The notes beneath the pieces are model-generated. The model had not been told where the DNA came from. It did not search any database and worked only from the letters and a program-made list of their open reading frames with translations. The position numbers and the translations under genes are program-made. From SAR116 cluster bacterium (GTDB lineage: Bacteria; Pseudomonadota; Alphaproteobacteria; Puniceispirillales; Marisalimonadaceae), in NCBI GenBank assembly GCA_002691795.1, contig NZIY01000032.1:13737-21344 (forward strand): 7,608 nt of DNA, in the 5' to 3' direction. Shown here one piece after another: positions 1 through 6,086 of the stretch (position 1 is its first letter; every line of letters begins with the position of its first letter).

Positions 1-914
1 ATTGGAACTCTAATTCCAGAAGCTACTGTTTTTGGATCTTCCCAAAGATCTGCAAATTCTTTATTTTCTTTCCATGCCTTATAAATTGGTGCACATCCAT
101 CTGATTGAACGGCAACCATTCTTGGTTTTTTTGAGATCCATCCAAGTTCCTCTAATTCATTAAATGCTTTCCACATACCTATCAAACCAGTTCCTCCGCC
201 AGTTGGATAAAAAATCACATCAGGTAACTCCCAATTAAATTGTTCCGCCAGCTCAAGCCCCATAGTTTTTTTTCCTTCTATTCTATAAGGCTCTTTTAAA
301 GTTGATACATCAAACCAACCTGTTTCTTCCTTTCCATCAAATACAATTTTCCCACAGTCATTAATAAAACCATTAACAAGATAAGTCTCTGCTCCCAGAG
401 CGTTAATTTCTCTAATATTTATTTCTGGAGTATCCTCAGGACAAAATACAGTACATTTAATATTTGCCCTTGCACAATATGCAGCTAATGCAGCACCAGC
501 ATTTCCATTTGTCGGTATTGCCATATGTTTAATACCAAGTTGCTTTGCCATGGATACAGCTAAACATAAACCTCTTGCTTTAAAAGAAGAGGTTGGTAAA
601 TAACTCTCATCTTTTACAATTATATCACCTAAAAAATTAATACTTTTTTTTACATTTTTAAGATTTACTAATGGAGTTAAAATTTCATTTAAAGAAATTC
701 TAAAATCTCTATCTACTGGAAGTAGAAAACTATATTTCCAAAAACCATTATAATTTATTTTATGAAGTTCTTCTTTAGATATTATTTTTTTAATCTTATC
801 AAGATTATAAACAACTAAAAGTGGCTTACCAACTTTAGAAAGATTGTGAATTTCATTTTTATTATACTTTTCACCTGTAAGAGAACATTCTAAATGAGAA
901 ACATAAGTATCCAT
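1..914 (-). CDS. thrC: Threonine synthase (PLP-dependent), N-terminal ~304 residues, cut by the window edge
   Basis: The minus strand is open from an ATG at 914-912 to the window edge without a stop, giving about 304 residues of a family usually near 400 or longer. The product is a fold-type II PLP enzyme. SSFKARG at residues 109-115 carries the likely Schiff-base lysine (K112). PTNGNAGAALAAY follows shortly after, and a glycine-rich PTGGGTGLIG loop matches the PLP-phosphate-binding segment. The N-terminus LECSLTGEKY followed by GKPLLVVYNLD is typical of the shorter plant/archaeal-like threonine synthases rather than the E. coli ThrC type. The family converts O-phospho-L-homoserine to L-threonine and phosphate in the cytosol. 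A related PLP lyase (threonine dehydratase-like or cysteate synthase-like) is possible, but the N-terminal segment favours threonine synthase. It is divergent from the iron permease and shows no link to iron. A weak GGTAG lies just upstream of the start. Confidence 0.88.
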   Translation of the reverse strand, partial: MDTYVSHLECSLTGEKYNKNEIHNLSKVGKPLLVVYNLDKIKKIISKEELHKINYNGFWKYSFLLPVDRDFRISLNEILTPLVNLKNVKKSINFLGDIIVKDESYLPTSSFKARGLCLAVSMAKQLGIKHMAIPTNGNAGAALAAYCARANIKCTVFCPEDTPEINIREINALGAETYLVNGFINDCGKIVFDGKEETGWFDVSTLKEPYRIEGKKTMGLELAEQFNWELPDVIFYPTGGGTGLIGMWKAFNELEELGWISKKPRMVAVQSDGCAPIYKAWKENKEFADLWEDPKTVASGIRVP

Positions 915-997
915 AAGCTACCAAATTAATTTTATAAAATTTAAATTTTTTTATAATTTTGCGCAATTATTTGTTATAAGAACATAGAAGGTATAAC
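915..997. promoter_or_regulatory. Divergent intergenic region between thrC and the iron permease gene
   Basis: This 83-bp, extremely A/T-rich gap must hold the promoters of both divergent genes. On the plus strand a perfect TATAAT lies at 952-957, but I see no good -35 about 17 bp upstream. On the minus strand TTGCGC (966-961) lies 17 bp before TAAATT, a possible weak promoter for thrC. TTGCGCAA at 959-966 is a short palindrome. I find no sequence close to a Fur box here, unlike upstream of the two other iron-linked transcription units. Exact promoter positions are uncertain because A/T-rich matches are common by chance. Confidence 0.35.
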
Positions 998-1000
998 TTG
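986..1000 (+). promoter_or_regulatory. Ribosome binding site supporting a TTG start for the permease
   Basis: AGAAGG at 986-991 is a good Shine-Dalgarno match and ends six bases before TTG at 998-1000. The next in-frame ATG is at codon 19, inside the first membrane segment, with no comparable site in front of it. The TTG is therefore the better start. Confidence 0.65.
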
Positions 1001-2620
1001 AAAAGTCTTAATAAAAATATCACTCAAAATCTTTGGGTTTTTTTTTCCTTAATGGTCATTTTAATAATTTTAAGTCCTATATCTTTTATTTTATTTAACT
1101 CATTTAATTTTAATTTTTACAATTGGAATCACCTTTTTTCAACAAAATTAAGTTTATATGTAATTAATACTATTATTTTATTATTTGGTGTTGGTTTTTG
1201 TTCTCTAGTGTTAGGACTAACAACAGCGTGGATAATAGCAAGATACGATTTTTTCTTATCAAACATTTTGGAATGGGCACTATTACTTCCAGCAGCAATC
1301 CCAGCATATATAGTTGCTTACTGTTACACTGATTTTTTAGATTTTAGTGGACCTCTTCAATCTTTAATAAGAGATATTTTTTTGTTAGACAACAAATCTA
1401 GCTATTACTTTCCAAATGTTAGATCAATGGAAGGTACCATTATCGTAATGTCATTTGTACTTTATCCGTATGTGTATTTTTTATCTAAAGTTTCTTTTAT
1501 TTCAACTCCAGTAAGTTTATATGAGCTAGCTCAATTAAGAGGAAATTCTATTTTTTTTAATGTTGCTCTTCCAATTGCAAGACCTGCTATAATAGGGGGG
1601 GGTTCTCTTGTTCTTATGGAAACAATTTCAGATTTTGGTACTGTTGAGTTTTTTGCAATTGAAACAATAACATTAGGTATTTTCAATCTCTGGCTTGGCA
1701 TGAATGATTTTAATTCAGCGACACAACTCGCTGTTATTTGTTTTACTTTTATTATCATTTTGCTAACAATAGAGCTAATTTCAAGAAATAAAAAAAGATA
1801 CAATGATTTAAATATTAAAGGTCTATCTAATTTTAAAATCAAACTATCTTTAAAGAATAGTTTTTTACCTATTTTTCTGTGTATGATTCCAATAACAATA
1901 GGCTTTGTTTTACCTGTTATAATTTTAGTAAATCAAAGTGTATCAAGTTTTAATAATCATAATTTTGAAATTATACTTGATATATTTTTGAATACTATAT
2001 TTATAGGTGGGATTAGTTCCTTTTTGATTATATTTTTTGGAATTTTGTTATCACTTACAATTAATTATAAAAATAATAACAACTACCTGAAACTATTGGC
2101 AATTATTGCTGGAAGTGGTTATGCGTTCCCAGGAGTTATTTTAGCACTGGGAACTACATATTTTTTTAGTTACTTGCAAAATATTCCTGTATTAGAAAAT
2201 TTCTTGCTTGTGGGTAGTATATTTTCTTTAATCGTTGCTTATATTGCAAGGTTTAATGCGATAGGTTTCAATTCAATAAATTCAGGTATTTTAAGGGTCC
2301 CAAAAAATATTGTAGAAGCTAGCCTGACATTAAATACTTCATTTGAAAAAACAACGTACAAAATTATATTACCATTAATTAAACCATCAATATTAATTGG
2401 AGCCTTATTATCTTTTGTTGATATTGTAAAAGAATTACCAATAACCTTGATTTTGAGACCATTTAATTTTGAGACTTTGGCAACTTATAGTTATCAATTT
2501 GCAAAAGATGAAATGTTTGAACAGTCTGCCTTATCATCTCTTTTAATAGTGTTTGTTGGAATTATGCCAATTATATTATTAAACTTAATACTAAAACCTG
2601 AAAAATTTTTATATAAATAA
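998..2620 (+). CDS. fbpB: Ferric iron ABC transporter permease, FbpB/SfuB type (two fused permease domains)
   Basis: This 540-aa polytopic inner-membrane protein has two tandem binding-protein-dependent permease domains (roughly residues 50-265 and 325-530), the usual architecture and length of FbpB/SfuB/FutB. Each half carries an EAA-type coupling loop for the ATPase: LYELAQLRGN...LPIARPAIIGG near 174-201 and VEASLTLNTS...LPLIKPSILIG near 439-465. METISDFGTVEFF after the first loop is characteristic of ferric iron permeases. About a dozen hydrophobic segments are visible. It should move Fe3+ delivered by a periplasmic FbpA-type protein into the cytoplasm, using an ATPase not encoded in this window. 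The likely partner FbpA is encoded 1.4 kb away on the other strand. The start is TTG with a good ribosome binding site, and fur follows after 52 bp on the same strand. A run of eight G bases (1595-1602) encodes glycines 200-202 and does not disturb the frame. Thiamine or spermidine permeases are less likely. Confidence 0.92.
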   Translation: MKSLNKNITQNLWVFFSLMVILIILSPISFILFNSFNFNFYNWNHLFSTKLSLYVINTIILLFGVGFCSLVLGLTTAWIIARYDFFLSNILEWALLLPAAIPAYIVAYCYTDFLDFSGPLQSLIRDIFLLDNKSSYYFPNVRSMEGTIIVMSFVLYPYVYFLSKVSFISTPVSLYELAQLRGNSIFFNVALPIARPAIIGGGSLVLMETISDFGTVEFFAIETITLGIFNLWLGMNDFNSATQLAVICFTFIIILLTIELISRNKKRYNDLNIKGLSNFKIKLSLKNSFLPIFLCMIPITIGFVLPVIILVNQSVSSFNNHNFEIILDIFLNTIFIGGISSFLIIFFGILLSLTINYKNNNNYLKLLAIIAGSGYAFPGVILALGTTYFFSYLQNIPVLENFLLVGSIFSLIVAYIARFNAIGFNSINSGILRVPKNIVEASLTLNTSFEKTTYKIILPLIKPSILIGALLSFVDIVKELPITLILRPFNFETLATYSYQFAKDEMFEQSALSSLLIVFVGIMPIILLNLILKPEKFLYK

Positions 2621-2643
2621 ATATTGCTTGTGATAAAAAAAAT

Positions 2644-2649
2644 TATAAT
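2644..2649 (+). promoter_or_regulatory. Possible -10 element for fur
   Basis: A perfect TATAAT lies in the 52-bp gap, 23 bases before the fur ATG. Only weak -35 candidates exist (TTGCTT at 2624-2629 gives a spacer of just 14). Fur may thus have its own promoter or simply be co-transcribed with the permease. No Fur box is seen here, so autoregulation is not evident. Confidence 0.35.
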
Positions 2650-2672
2650 ATTATTTTAAAAAAGAATTTTTT

Positions 2673-3077
2673 ATGGCCAAATTATATGACAAATGTCTAA
2701 AAGTAGGTTTACGAATGACCTTACCAAGAAAAGTTATTCTTGAGGTAATAGAAGACGCAGAAGATCATCCAGATGTAGAAGAAATGTATCGTAGGGCAGT
2801 TGTGAAAGACAAGACTATTTCGATAGCAACAGTTTATAGGACAATTAAACTTTTTGAAGAAGCAGGAATTATTGAAAGATTAGATATAGGTGATGGTAGA
2901 GCAAGATATGAAGAAGCTGGCGAACATCATGAACATCTTGTTGATGTTGAAACTGGAGAAATATTTGAATTTCAAAATGAAGAACTTGAAGAAATGAAAA
3001 GGCAAGTTGCATTAAAGATGGGATACGAATTAGTTGATCATAGATTAGAGCTTTTTGGAAAGAAAATTAAAAAATAA
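2673..3077 (+). CDS. fur: Ferric uptake regulator Fur (alphaproteobacterial type)
   Basis: This 134-aa protein is a full-length Fur-family metalloregulator, a dimeric cytosolic repressor that binds operators when loaded with Fe2+. The N-terminal winged helix spans about residues 1-80, with recognition helix SIATVYRTIKLFEEAGII at 50-67 followed by DGRARYE. The C-terminal dimerisation and metal domain has HHEHLVD (H85, H86, H88) and a late H123. With H32 and E80 these fit the regulatory metal sites. The CxxC structural-zinc motifs of E. coli-type Fur are absent: the only cysteine is C8. This is common in alphaproteobacterial Fur/Mur proteins, where HHEHLVDVETGE and LVDHRLELFG are typical. In rhizobia members of this group can respond to manganese (Mur). 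Here the iron transport neighbours and two classical Fur boxes in the window favour iron. Zur or Irr are less likely: Zur would be cysteine-rich, and Irr has a haem-regulatory motif not seen here. Ribosome binding is weak (AAAGAA, 2661-2665 region). Confidence 0.93.
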   Translation: MAKLYDKCLKVGLRMTLPRKVILEVIEDAEDHPDVEEMYRRAVVKDKTISIATVYRTIKLFEEAGIIERLDIGDGRARYEEAGEHHEHLVDVETGEIFEFQNEELEEMKRQVALKMGYELVDHRLELFGKKIKK

Positions 3078-3106
3078 ATTTTATACTTTAAATTCCTTTA
3101 AAAATA

Positions 3107-3115
3107 TGTGATAAT
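3107..3115 (+). promoter_or_regulatory. Possible extended -10 of the SDR promoter, overlapping the Fur box
   Basis: TG at 3107-3108, one base, then GATAAT at 3110-3115 resembles an extended -10 element. It coincides with the left half of the Fur box, so bound Fur would block RNA polymerase directly. The -35 region 17 bp upstream (TTTAAA at 3087-3092) is poor. A start near 3122 would leave a leader of about 18 nt. Confidence 0.4.
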
Positions 3116-3128
3116 GATTATCATTATC
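3110..3128 (+). promoter_or_regulatory. Fur box upstream of the SDR gene
   Basis: GATAATGATTATCATTATC matches the classical 19-bp Fur box consensus (GATAATGATAATCATTATC) at 18 of 19 positions; only the central base differs. It is a perfect inverted repeat around the centre at 3119, and the symmetry extends one base further on each side (3109-3129). It lies between the fur stop and the SDR start, 11 bases before the ATG. AAGAGA at 3129-3134, next to the operator, is the likely ribosome binding site. The position predicts iron-dependent repression of the SDR and the small membrane protein gene. Confidence 0.92.
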
Positions 3129-3139
3129 AAGAGAAAAAT

Positions 3140-3871
3140 ATGAAAGAAAATATTATTATATTAACAGGTGGTAGTCGAGGAATAGGACACGCTACATCAA
3201 AGAGATTTTGGGAAAATGGCTGGAGAGTTATTACGTGTTCAAGATCAGAGGTTGCACCTCAATGTCCTTGGGAAAAAAGTAAGAGAGATCATATTCAAAT
3301 TGACCTAGAAAACCTTCATGACTTGAATAGTAAAATTCAAGAATTAAAAAAATTATTAGATGGAAGACCAGTCAAAGCGTTAATAAATAATGCAGCTGTA
3401 TCTCCAAAAAGTAGTGATAATAAGAGACTTGATTTCAGCGAAACAAATGTTGATCTTTGGCAAAAAGTTTTTAATGTGAATTTTTTTGCACCAATAATTT
3501 TATCCAAAAACTTGATAGAAAATTTACAATCAGCTAATGGAGTTATAATTAATATAACTTCAATAGCTAGCGATATGGTTCATGAATTTGCCGGACCAGC
3601 ATATGCAACATCAAAAGCAGCTTTGAAATCACTCACAAGAGAAATGGCGTCAGATCTAAGTAAATACAACATCCGAGTTAATGCTATCGCTCCAGGTGAA
3701 ATTGAAACTAGTATGATAACAAAAGACTCTCAACATCTTATAAAAAAAATTCCAATGGGCAGATTTGGTAAACCTGAGGAAGTCGCTTCTGTTATATATT
3801 CAATGTGCTCTGAGTCTTTTTCTTATGTCAATGGAACAGAAATAGCAATCAATGGTGGACAAACAGTCTAA
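3140..3871 (+). CDS. Short-chain dehydrogenase/reductase (SDR), Fur-box controlled
   Basis: This 243-aa protein is a complete classical SDR, a cytosolic NAD(P)(H)-dependent oxidoreductase with a Rossmann fold. TGGSRGIG at residues 9-16 binds the cofactor, and the Arg/Ser after strand 2 (CSRSE, 33-37) suggests NADP(H). NNAA (83-86) is the structural motif. The catalytic tetrad is N114, S141, Y155 and K159 in the YxxxK motif. VNAIAPGEIET follows, and the end, VNGTEIAINGGQTV, is typical of the FabG-like group. The substrate cannot be read from sequence; 3-oxoacyl reductase, sugar or siderophore-precursor dehydrogenases (EntA-like) all belong to this family. A near-consensus Fur box 11 bases upstream makes it a predicted iron-starvation gene. 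Its last 20 bases overlap the start of a 45-aa membrane protein gene, suggesting translational coupling. Confidence 0.9.
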   Translation: MKENIIILTGGSRGIGHATSKRFWENGWRVITCSRSEVAPQCPWEKSKRDHIQIDLENLHDLNSKIQELKKLLDGRPVKALINNAAVSPKSSDNKRLDFSETNVDLWQKVFNVNFFAPIILSKNLIENLQSANGVIINITSIASDMVHEFAGPAYATSKAALKSLTREMASDLSKYNIRVNAIAPGEIETSMITKDSQHLIKKIPMGRFGKPEEVASVIYSMCSESFSYVNGTEIAINGGQTV

Positions 3872-3989
3872 TTCAAAAAAAAAAATTAAGATAATTGGTT
3901 ACAGCGCTTTTACATTTTTTTTAATAAAAGGTTTACTTTGGATTATACTTGGTGGATCAGCTGTTAATTATTTATTTAACAATTTTTAA
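3852..3989 (+). CDS. Small single-span membrane protein (45 aa), overlapping the SDR gene
   Basis: An ATG at 3852 opens a 45-codon frame that overlaps the last 20 bases of the SDR gene in another frame and ends with TAA at 3987-3989. The product begins MVDKQSNSKKKIKIIGYSAF and continues with a hydrophobic stretch TFFLIKGLLWIILGGSAV (residues 21-38), then NYLFNNF. This is a basic N-terminus followed by one membrane span, a credible inner-membrane micropeptide with the N-terminus inside. Three things support it: it fills the otherwise empty SDR-fbpA gap exactly, it ends one base before the oppositely oriented fbpA stop, and its start overlaps the upstream gene as in coupled operons. An 11-A run at 3875-3885 encodes the lysines. 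No clear ribosome binding site is seen, consistent with reinitiation after the SDR. Function is unknown; being co-transcribed behind a Fur box it may be iron-responsive. The gene is inferred from one genome only. Confidence 0.68.
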   Translation: MVDKQSNSKKKIKIIGYSAFTFFLIKGLLWIILGGSAVNYLFNNF

Positions 3990-5006
3990 TTACCAATAAA
4001 CAATGTCAATAATTTCCTGAGCTTTTGGAGCTAATTTTGCAATGTCTTCAATATATAATTTATCTTCCTTAAAACTTCCTAATTTTTTTAATTTCATAGG
4101 CCTTTCAAATTTATCATTTATAGGATATTCATAATTAACATTTGCATATAATTTTTGAGCCTCTTCACTTACTAAAAATTCTAAAAATTTTATTGCTTCT
4201 TTTTTTCTTTTTGAATATTTAACAACACCCCCACCTGAAATATTGATATGGGCACCTCTTTCATTTTTACTTTGATTTGGAAAAATAATTTTAATAGAAT
4301 TTGCCCATTTTTTATGATCATCATTATCTGAATAATTAAGTTTACCATAGTAATAATGGTTAATTATTATAATTTTACACTCGCCAGAAAATATGCTTTT
4401 AATTTGTGCCCTGTCATTTCCTTGAGGTCTTTTGGCAAGATTATTTATTAATCCTTTTGCCCAAGCAAAAGCTTTATCATAACCATTATTTGCTATCATT
4501 GATGCCATTAGTGCTCTGTTATATACATGACTGCCTGGTCTTGAACAAACTTTACCCTTAAATTTGGGATTTGCTAAATCCTCATAGGTAGAAACTTCAC
4601 CTTTTAAAAACTCATTTTTTGCTATCCCTATAACTCTAGATCTTTTCGACAATCCAAACCAAGTCCCATCTTTGCTTCTCAAGTGACTTGGTATATTATC
4701 ATTCAAAATTTTAGAATTAACCTTAGCTAACAAATCTTTATCTTTATAAATATAAAGTCTTCCAATATCGACTGTTAAAACTAAATCAGCTGGAGTGTTT
4801 TTACCCTCAGATGCTAATCTTTGTGCTAAACCTTTTGAAGAATATACAACATTTAACTTAATATTAGTTTTATTTTTATAAGCATCTAAAAATGGTTGAA
4901 GAAGGTAGGGTTGTCTATGTGAATATATGTTAAGTTCTTTAGAAGTAGCTGTTTTTAAGCTACAAAACACAAGAATTGAGAACACTAAAATGTTAACTAT
5001 TTTCAT
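3990..5006 (-). CDS. fbpA: Periplasmic ferric-iron-binding protein of an ABC transporter (FbpA/FutA type)
   Basis: This 338-aa extracellular solute-binding protein has a signal peptide: hydrophobic residues 4-17, then TATS with a likely cut before K23. There is no lipobox. The mature N-terminus has LNIYSHRQPY (25-34), the counterpart of the YSSRHY iron-ligand region of class C ferric-binding proteins. The hallmark tyrosine cluster INHYYYGKL is at 215-223, and ANVNYEYPIN lies near the C-terminus. C154 (KVCSRPGSHVYN) and C210 (GECKIIIIN) probably form the disulfide seen in related proteins. It should bind Fe3+ in the periplasm and hand it to an FbpB-type permease, presumably the one at 998-2620. 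It is third in the minus-strand operon, and its start lies inside the desaturase gene (14-nt overlap) with AAGG nine bases upstream. Its stop abuts the stop of the opposing small gene. Control by the Fur box at 7562-7580 is inferred. Confidence 0.93.
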   Translation of the reverse strand: MKIVNILVFSILVFCSLKTATSKELNIYSHRQPYLLQPFLDAYKNKTNIKLNVVYSSKGLAQRLASEGKNTPADLVLTVDIGRLYIYKDKDLLAKVNSKILNDNIPSHLRSKDGTWFGLSKRSRVIGIAKNEFLKGEVSTYEDLANPKFKGKVCSRPGSHVYNRALMASMIANNGYDKAFAWAKGLINNLAKRPQGNDRAQIKSIFSGECKIIIINHYYYGKLNYSDNDDHKKWANSIKIIFPNQSKNERGAHINISGGGVVKYSKRKKEAIKFLEFLVSEEAQKLYANVNYEYPINDKFERPMKLKKLGSFKEDKLYIEDIAKLAPKAQEIIDIVYW

Positions 5007-6027
5007 TTTGTATGACCTTGTTATTTTTGTTTAATTTGTGAGGTTTTAAATTTAATGAATAATTATAAATAATCTTAAAACTTTTAAAAATAGAATTAAA
5101 AATTAAAGTGCAACACTCGATTATAGGAAAAAGATAAATTTTAAAAATATTGTTCCTTGAAAAATTTTCTTTATCGGATAAACCATATTTAATTTTTTGG
5201 TTACTCTGAGAGTAAACTAAAGTATTAAAAAAATAATCCCAAATAGCAAAAGTTACTCCAAAATTTTTATCATGATGTTTTTTTTCAACAGAATGATGTA
5301 TTTGGTGTTGAGCTGGTGAAATTAAAATTTTTTCAACTATTTTTCCATAAGATATACTTATATGAGAATGTCTTAAATTTGATCCCAAAAGATGAAATAT
5401 AAAGGAAAAAAGATTAGCACCTAACACTGTTACTAAAGATAATTCTCCTGAGGATATAAAATAGAATATTCCTATAACTGCACCTTGTGAAATCGCATTT
5501 CTTAAAACAAATATAACACCTTCAATTGGGTGAGTTCTAAATACAGTCATTGGAGTTAAAACTTCAGCAGAATGATGAATTTTATGAAAACACCAAAAAA
5601 ATTTTATTTTATGCATCAACATGTGAACTAAGAATTTTGAAAAATCGTCAACAATAAAAAAACATATTGTAAATATTATTGGTAAAAATATGCTTAGATA
5701 ATTTATTGAAATTGGCTCAATAATATTTTGAGCATACATAAATTCGAAAATGAATGTAGCTATTACAATCTGCGATAACAGAATAGGTGAAAATATAATC
5801 ATAATTAATGAATTAAAGACATAAAGTGAATAATCAACAAATGATGATTTCGAAAAATATACTTTCTTATCAAAAATTAATTTTAAAGAATTAATTAATG
5901 TATATTTTCTAAAACAATATAACCATAAAAAAGCGATCAGAAAACCAGACAAAAGATAACCCAAAAAAATTCTTTTTTGGGGATTTATAAAATTATCTGG
6001 TATAAAATTTAAAACTTCAAAATCCAT
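4993..6027 (-). CDS. Sterol desaturase / fatty acid hydroxylase superfamily membrane enzyme (His-box diiron type)
   Basis: This 344-aa integral membrane protein has several hydrophobic segments (about 20-40, 68-97, 110-127, 183-213). It carries the histidine boxes of the fatty acid hydroxylase superfamily (PF04116): HMLMH at 135-139, HKIHH at 148-152, and HQIHH at 241-245. Additional histidines are TH166P and RHSH at 219-222, followed by HHDKNFG at 251-257 and WDYFFNTL. These histidines normally hold two irons that activate O2 to hydroxylate or desaturate lipids, sterols or carotenoids. The C-terminal SDKENFS region and the NFG...WDYFF pattern match bacterial members annotated as sterol desaturases, whose substrates are mostly unknown. 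It sits second in the minus-strand operon, 59 bp after the DUF4856 gene, with a stable hairpin in that gap, and overlaps the fbpA start by 14 nt. No ribosome binding site is evident. An iron-consuming enzyme predicted to be induced by iron starvation is unusual. Confidence 0.88.
   Translation of the reverse strand: MDFEVLNFIPDNFINPQKRIFLGYLLSGFLIAFLWLYCFRKYTLINSLKLIFDKKVYFSKSSFVDYSLYVFNSLIMIIFSPILLSQIVIATFIFEFMYAQNIIEPISINYLSIFLPIIFTICFFIVDDFSKFLVHMLMHKIKFFWCFHKIHHSAEVLTPMTVFRTHPIEGVIFVLRNAISQGAVIGIFYFISSGELSLVTVLGANLFSFIFHLLGSNLRHSHISISYGKIVEKILISPAQHQIHHSVEKKHHDKNFGVTFAIWDYFFNTLVYSQSNQKIKYGLSDKENFSRNNIFKIYLFPIIECCTLIFNSIFKSFKIIYNYSLNLKPHKLNKNNKVIQNENS
5016..5019 (-). promoter_or_regulatory. 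Ribosome binding site of fbpA inside the desaturase gene
   Basis: On the minus strand AAGG lies nine bases before the fbpA ATG (5006-5004) and upstream of the desaturase stop. The embedded site and 14-nt overlap point to one transcript and coupled translation, while giving FbpA its own initiation signal. Confidence 0.55.
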
Positions 6028-6045
6028 TTTATTATAATATAGAGA

Positions 6046-6075
6046 TGTAAGACATCAGGGTGAAGATGTCTTACA
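6046..6075 (-). promoter_or_regulatory. Stable intercistronic hairpin between the DUF4856 and desaturase genes
   Basis: TGTAAGACATC (6046-6056) pairs perfectly with GATGTCTTACA (6065-6075): an 11-bp stem with an 8-nt loop. In the transcript direction it starts 12 bases after the DUF4856 stop. The sequence after it (TCTCTATATTATAATAAA) is not a clean U-run, so it is not a canonical intrinsic terminator. An attenuator or an RNA-processing/stability element fits better, leaving more of the first gene's mRNA than of the downstream genes. The 3' arm in the transcript can also fold on itself (GATGT/ACATC, plus-strand 6044-6056), so two exclusive folds are possible. Confidence 0.7.
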
Positions 6076-6086
6076 ATAATCTTTAA

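Noticed and set aside
1531..1842. 103-codon open frame on the minus strand inside the permease gene
   Set aside because: It lies wholly antisense to a well-supported permease gene, has no recognisable domain, and arises from the A/T-rich codons of the real gene.
3087..3105. TTTAAA-TTCC-TTTAAA hairpin after fur as a terminator
   Set aside because: TTTAAA is self-complementary and common here, the stem is six A-T pairs, and no clear U-run follows.
3963..3986. Possible terminator between the convergent genes (GTTAA/TTAAC followed by TTTTT)
   Set aside because: The stem is only five mostly A-T pairs within the small membrane protein gene; too weak to call as a terminator in this composition.
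4310..4328. Fur-box-like sequence ending in ATCATTATC (about 15 of 19 matches)
   Set aside because: It is inside the fbpA coding region, explained by codons for an Asn/Asp/His stretch, is not symmetrical, and has no gene start nearby.
6031..6036. TATAAT on the minus strand just before the desaturase start
   Set aside because: It is four bases from the ATG with no -35 at the right distance (the region is the hairpin), so an internal promoter is not supported.
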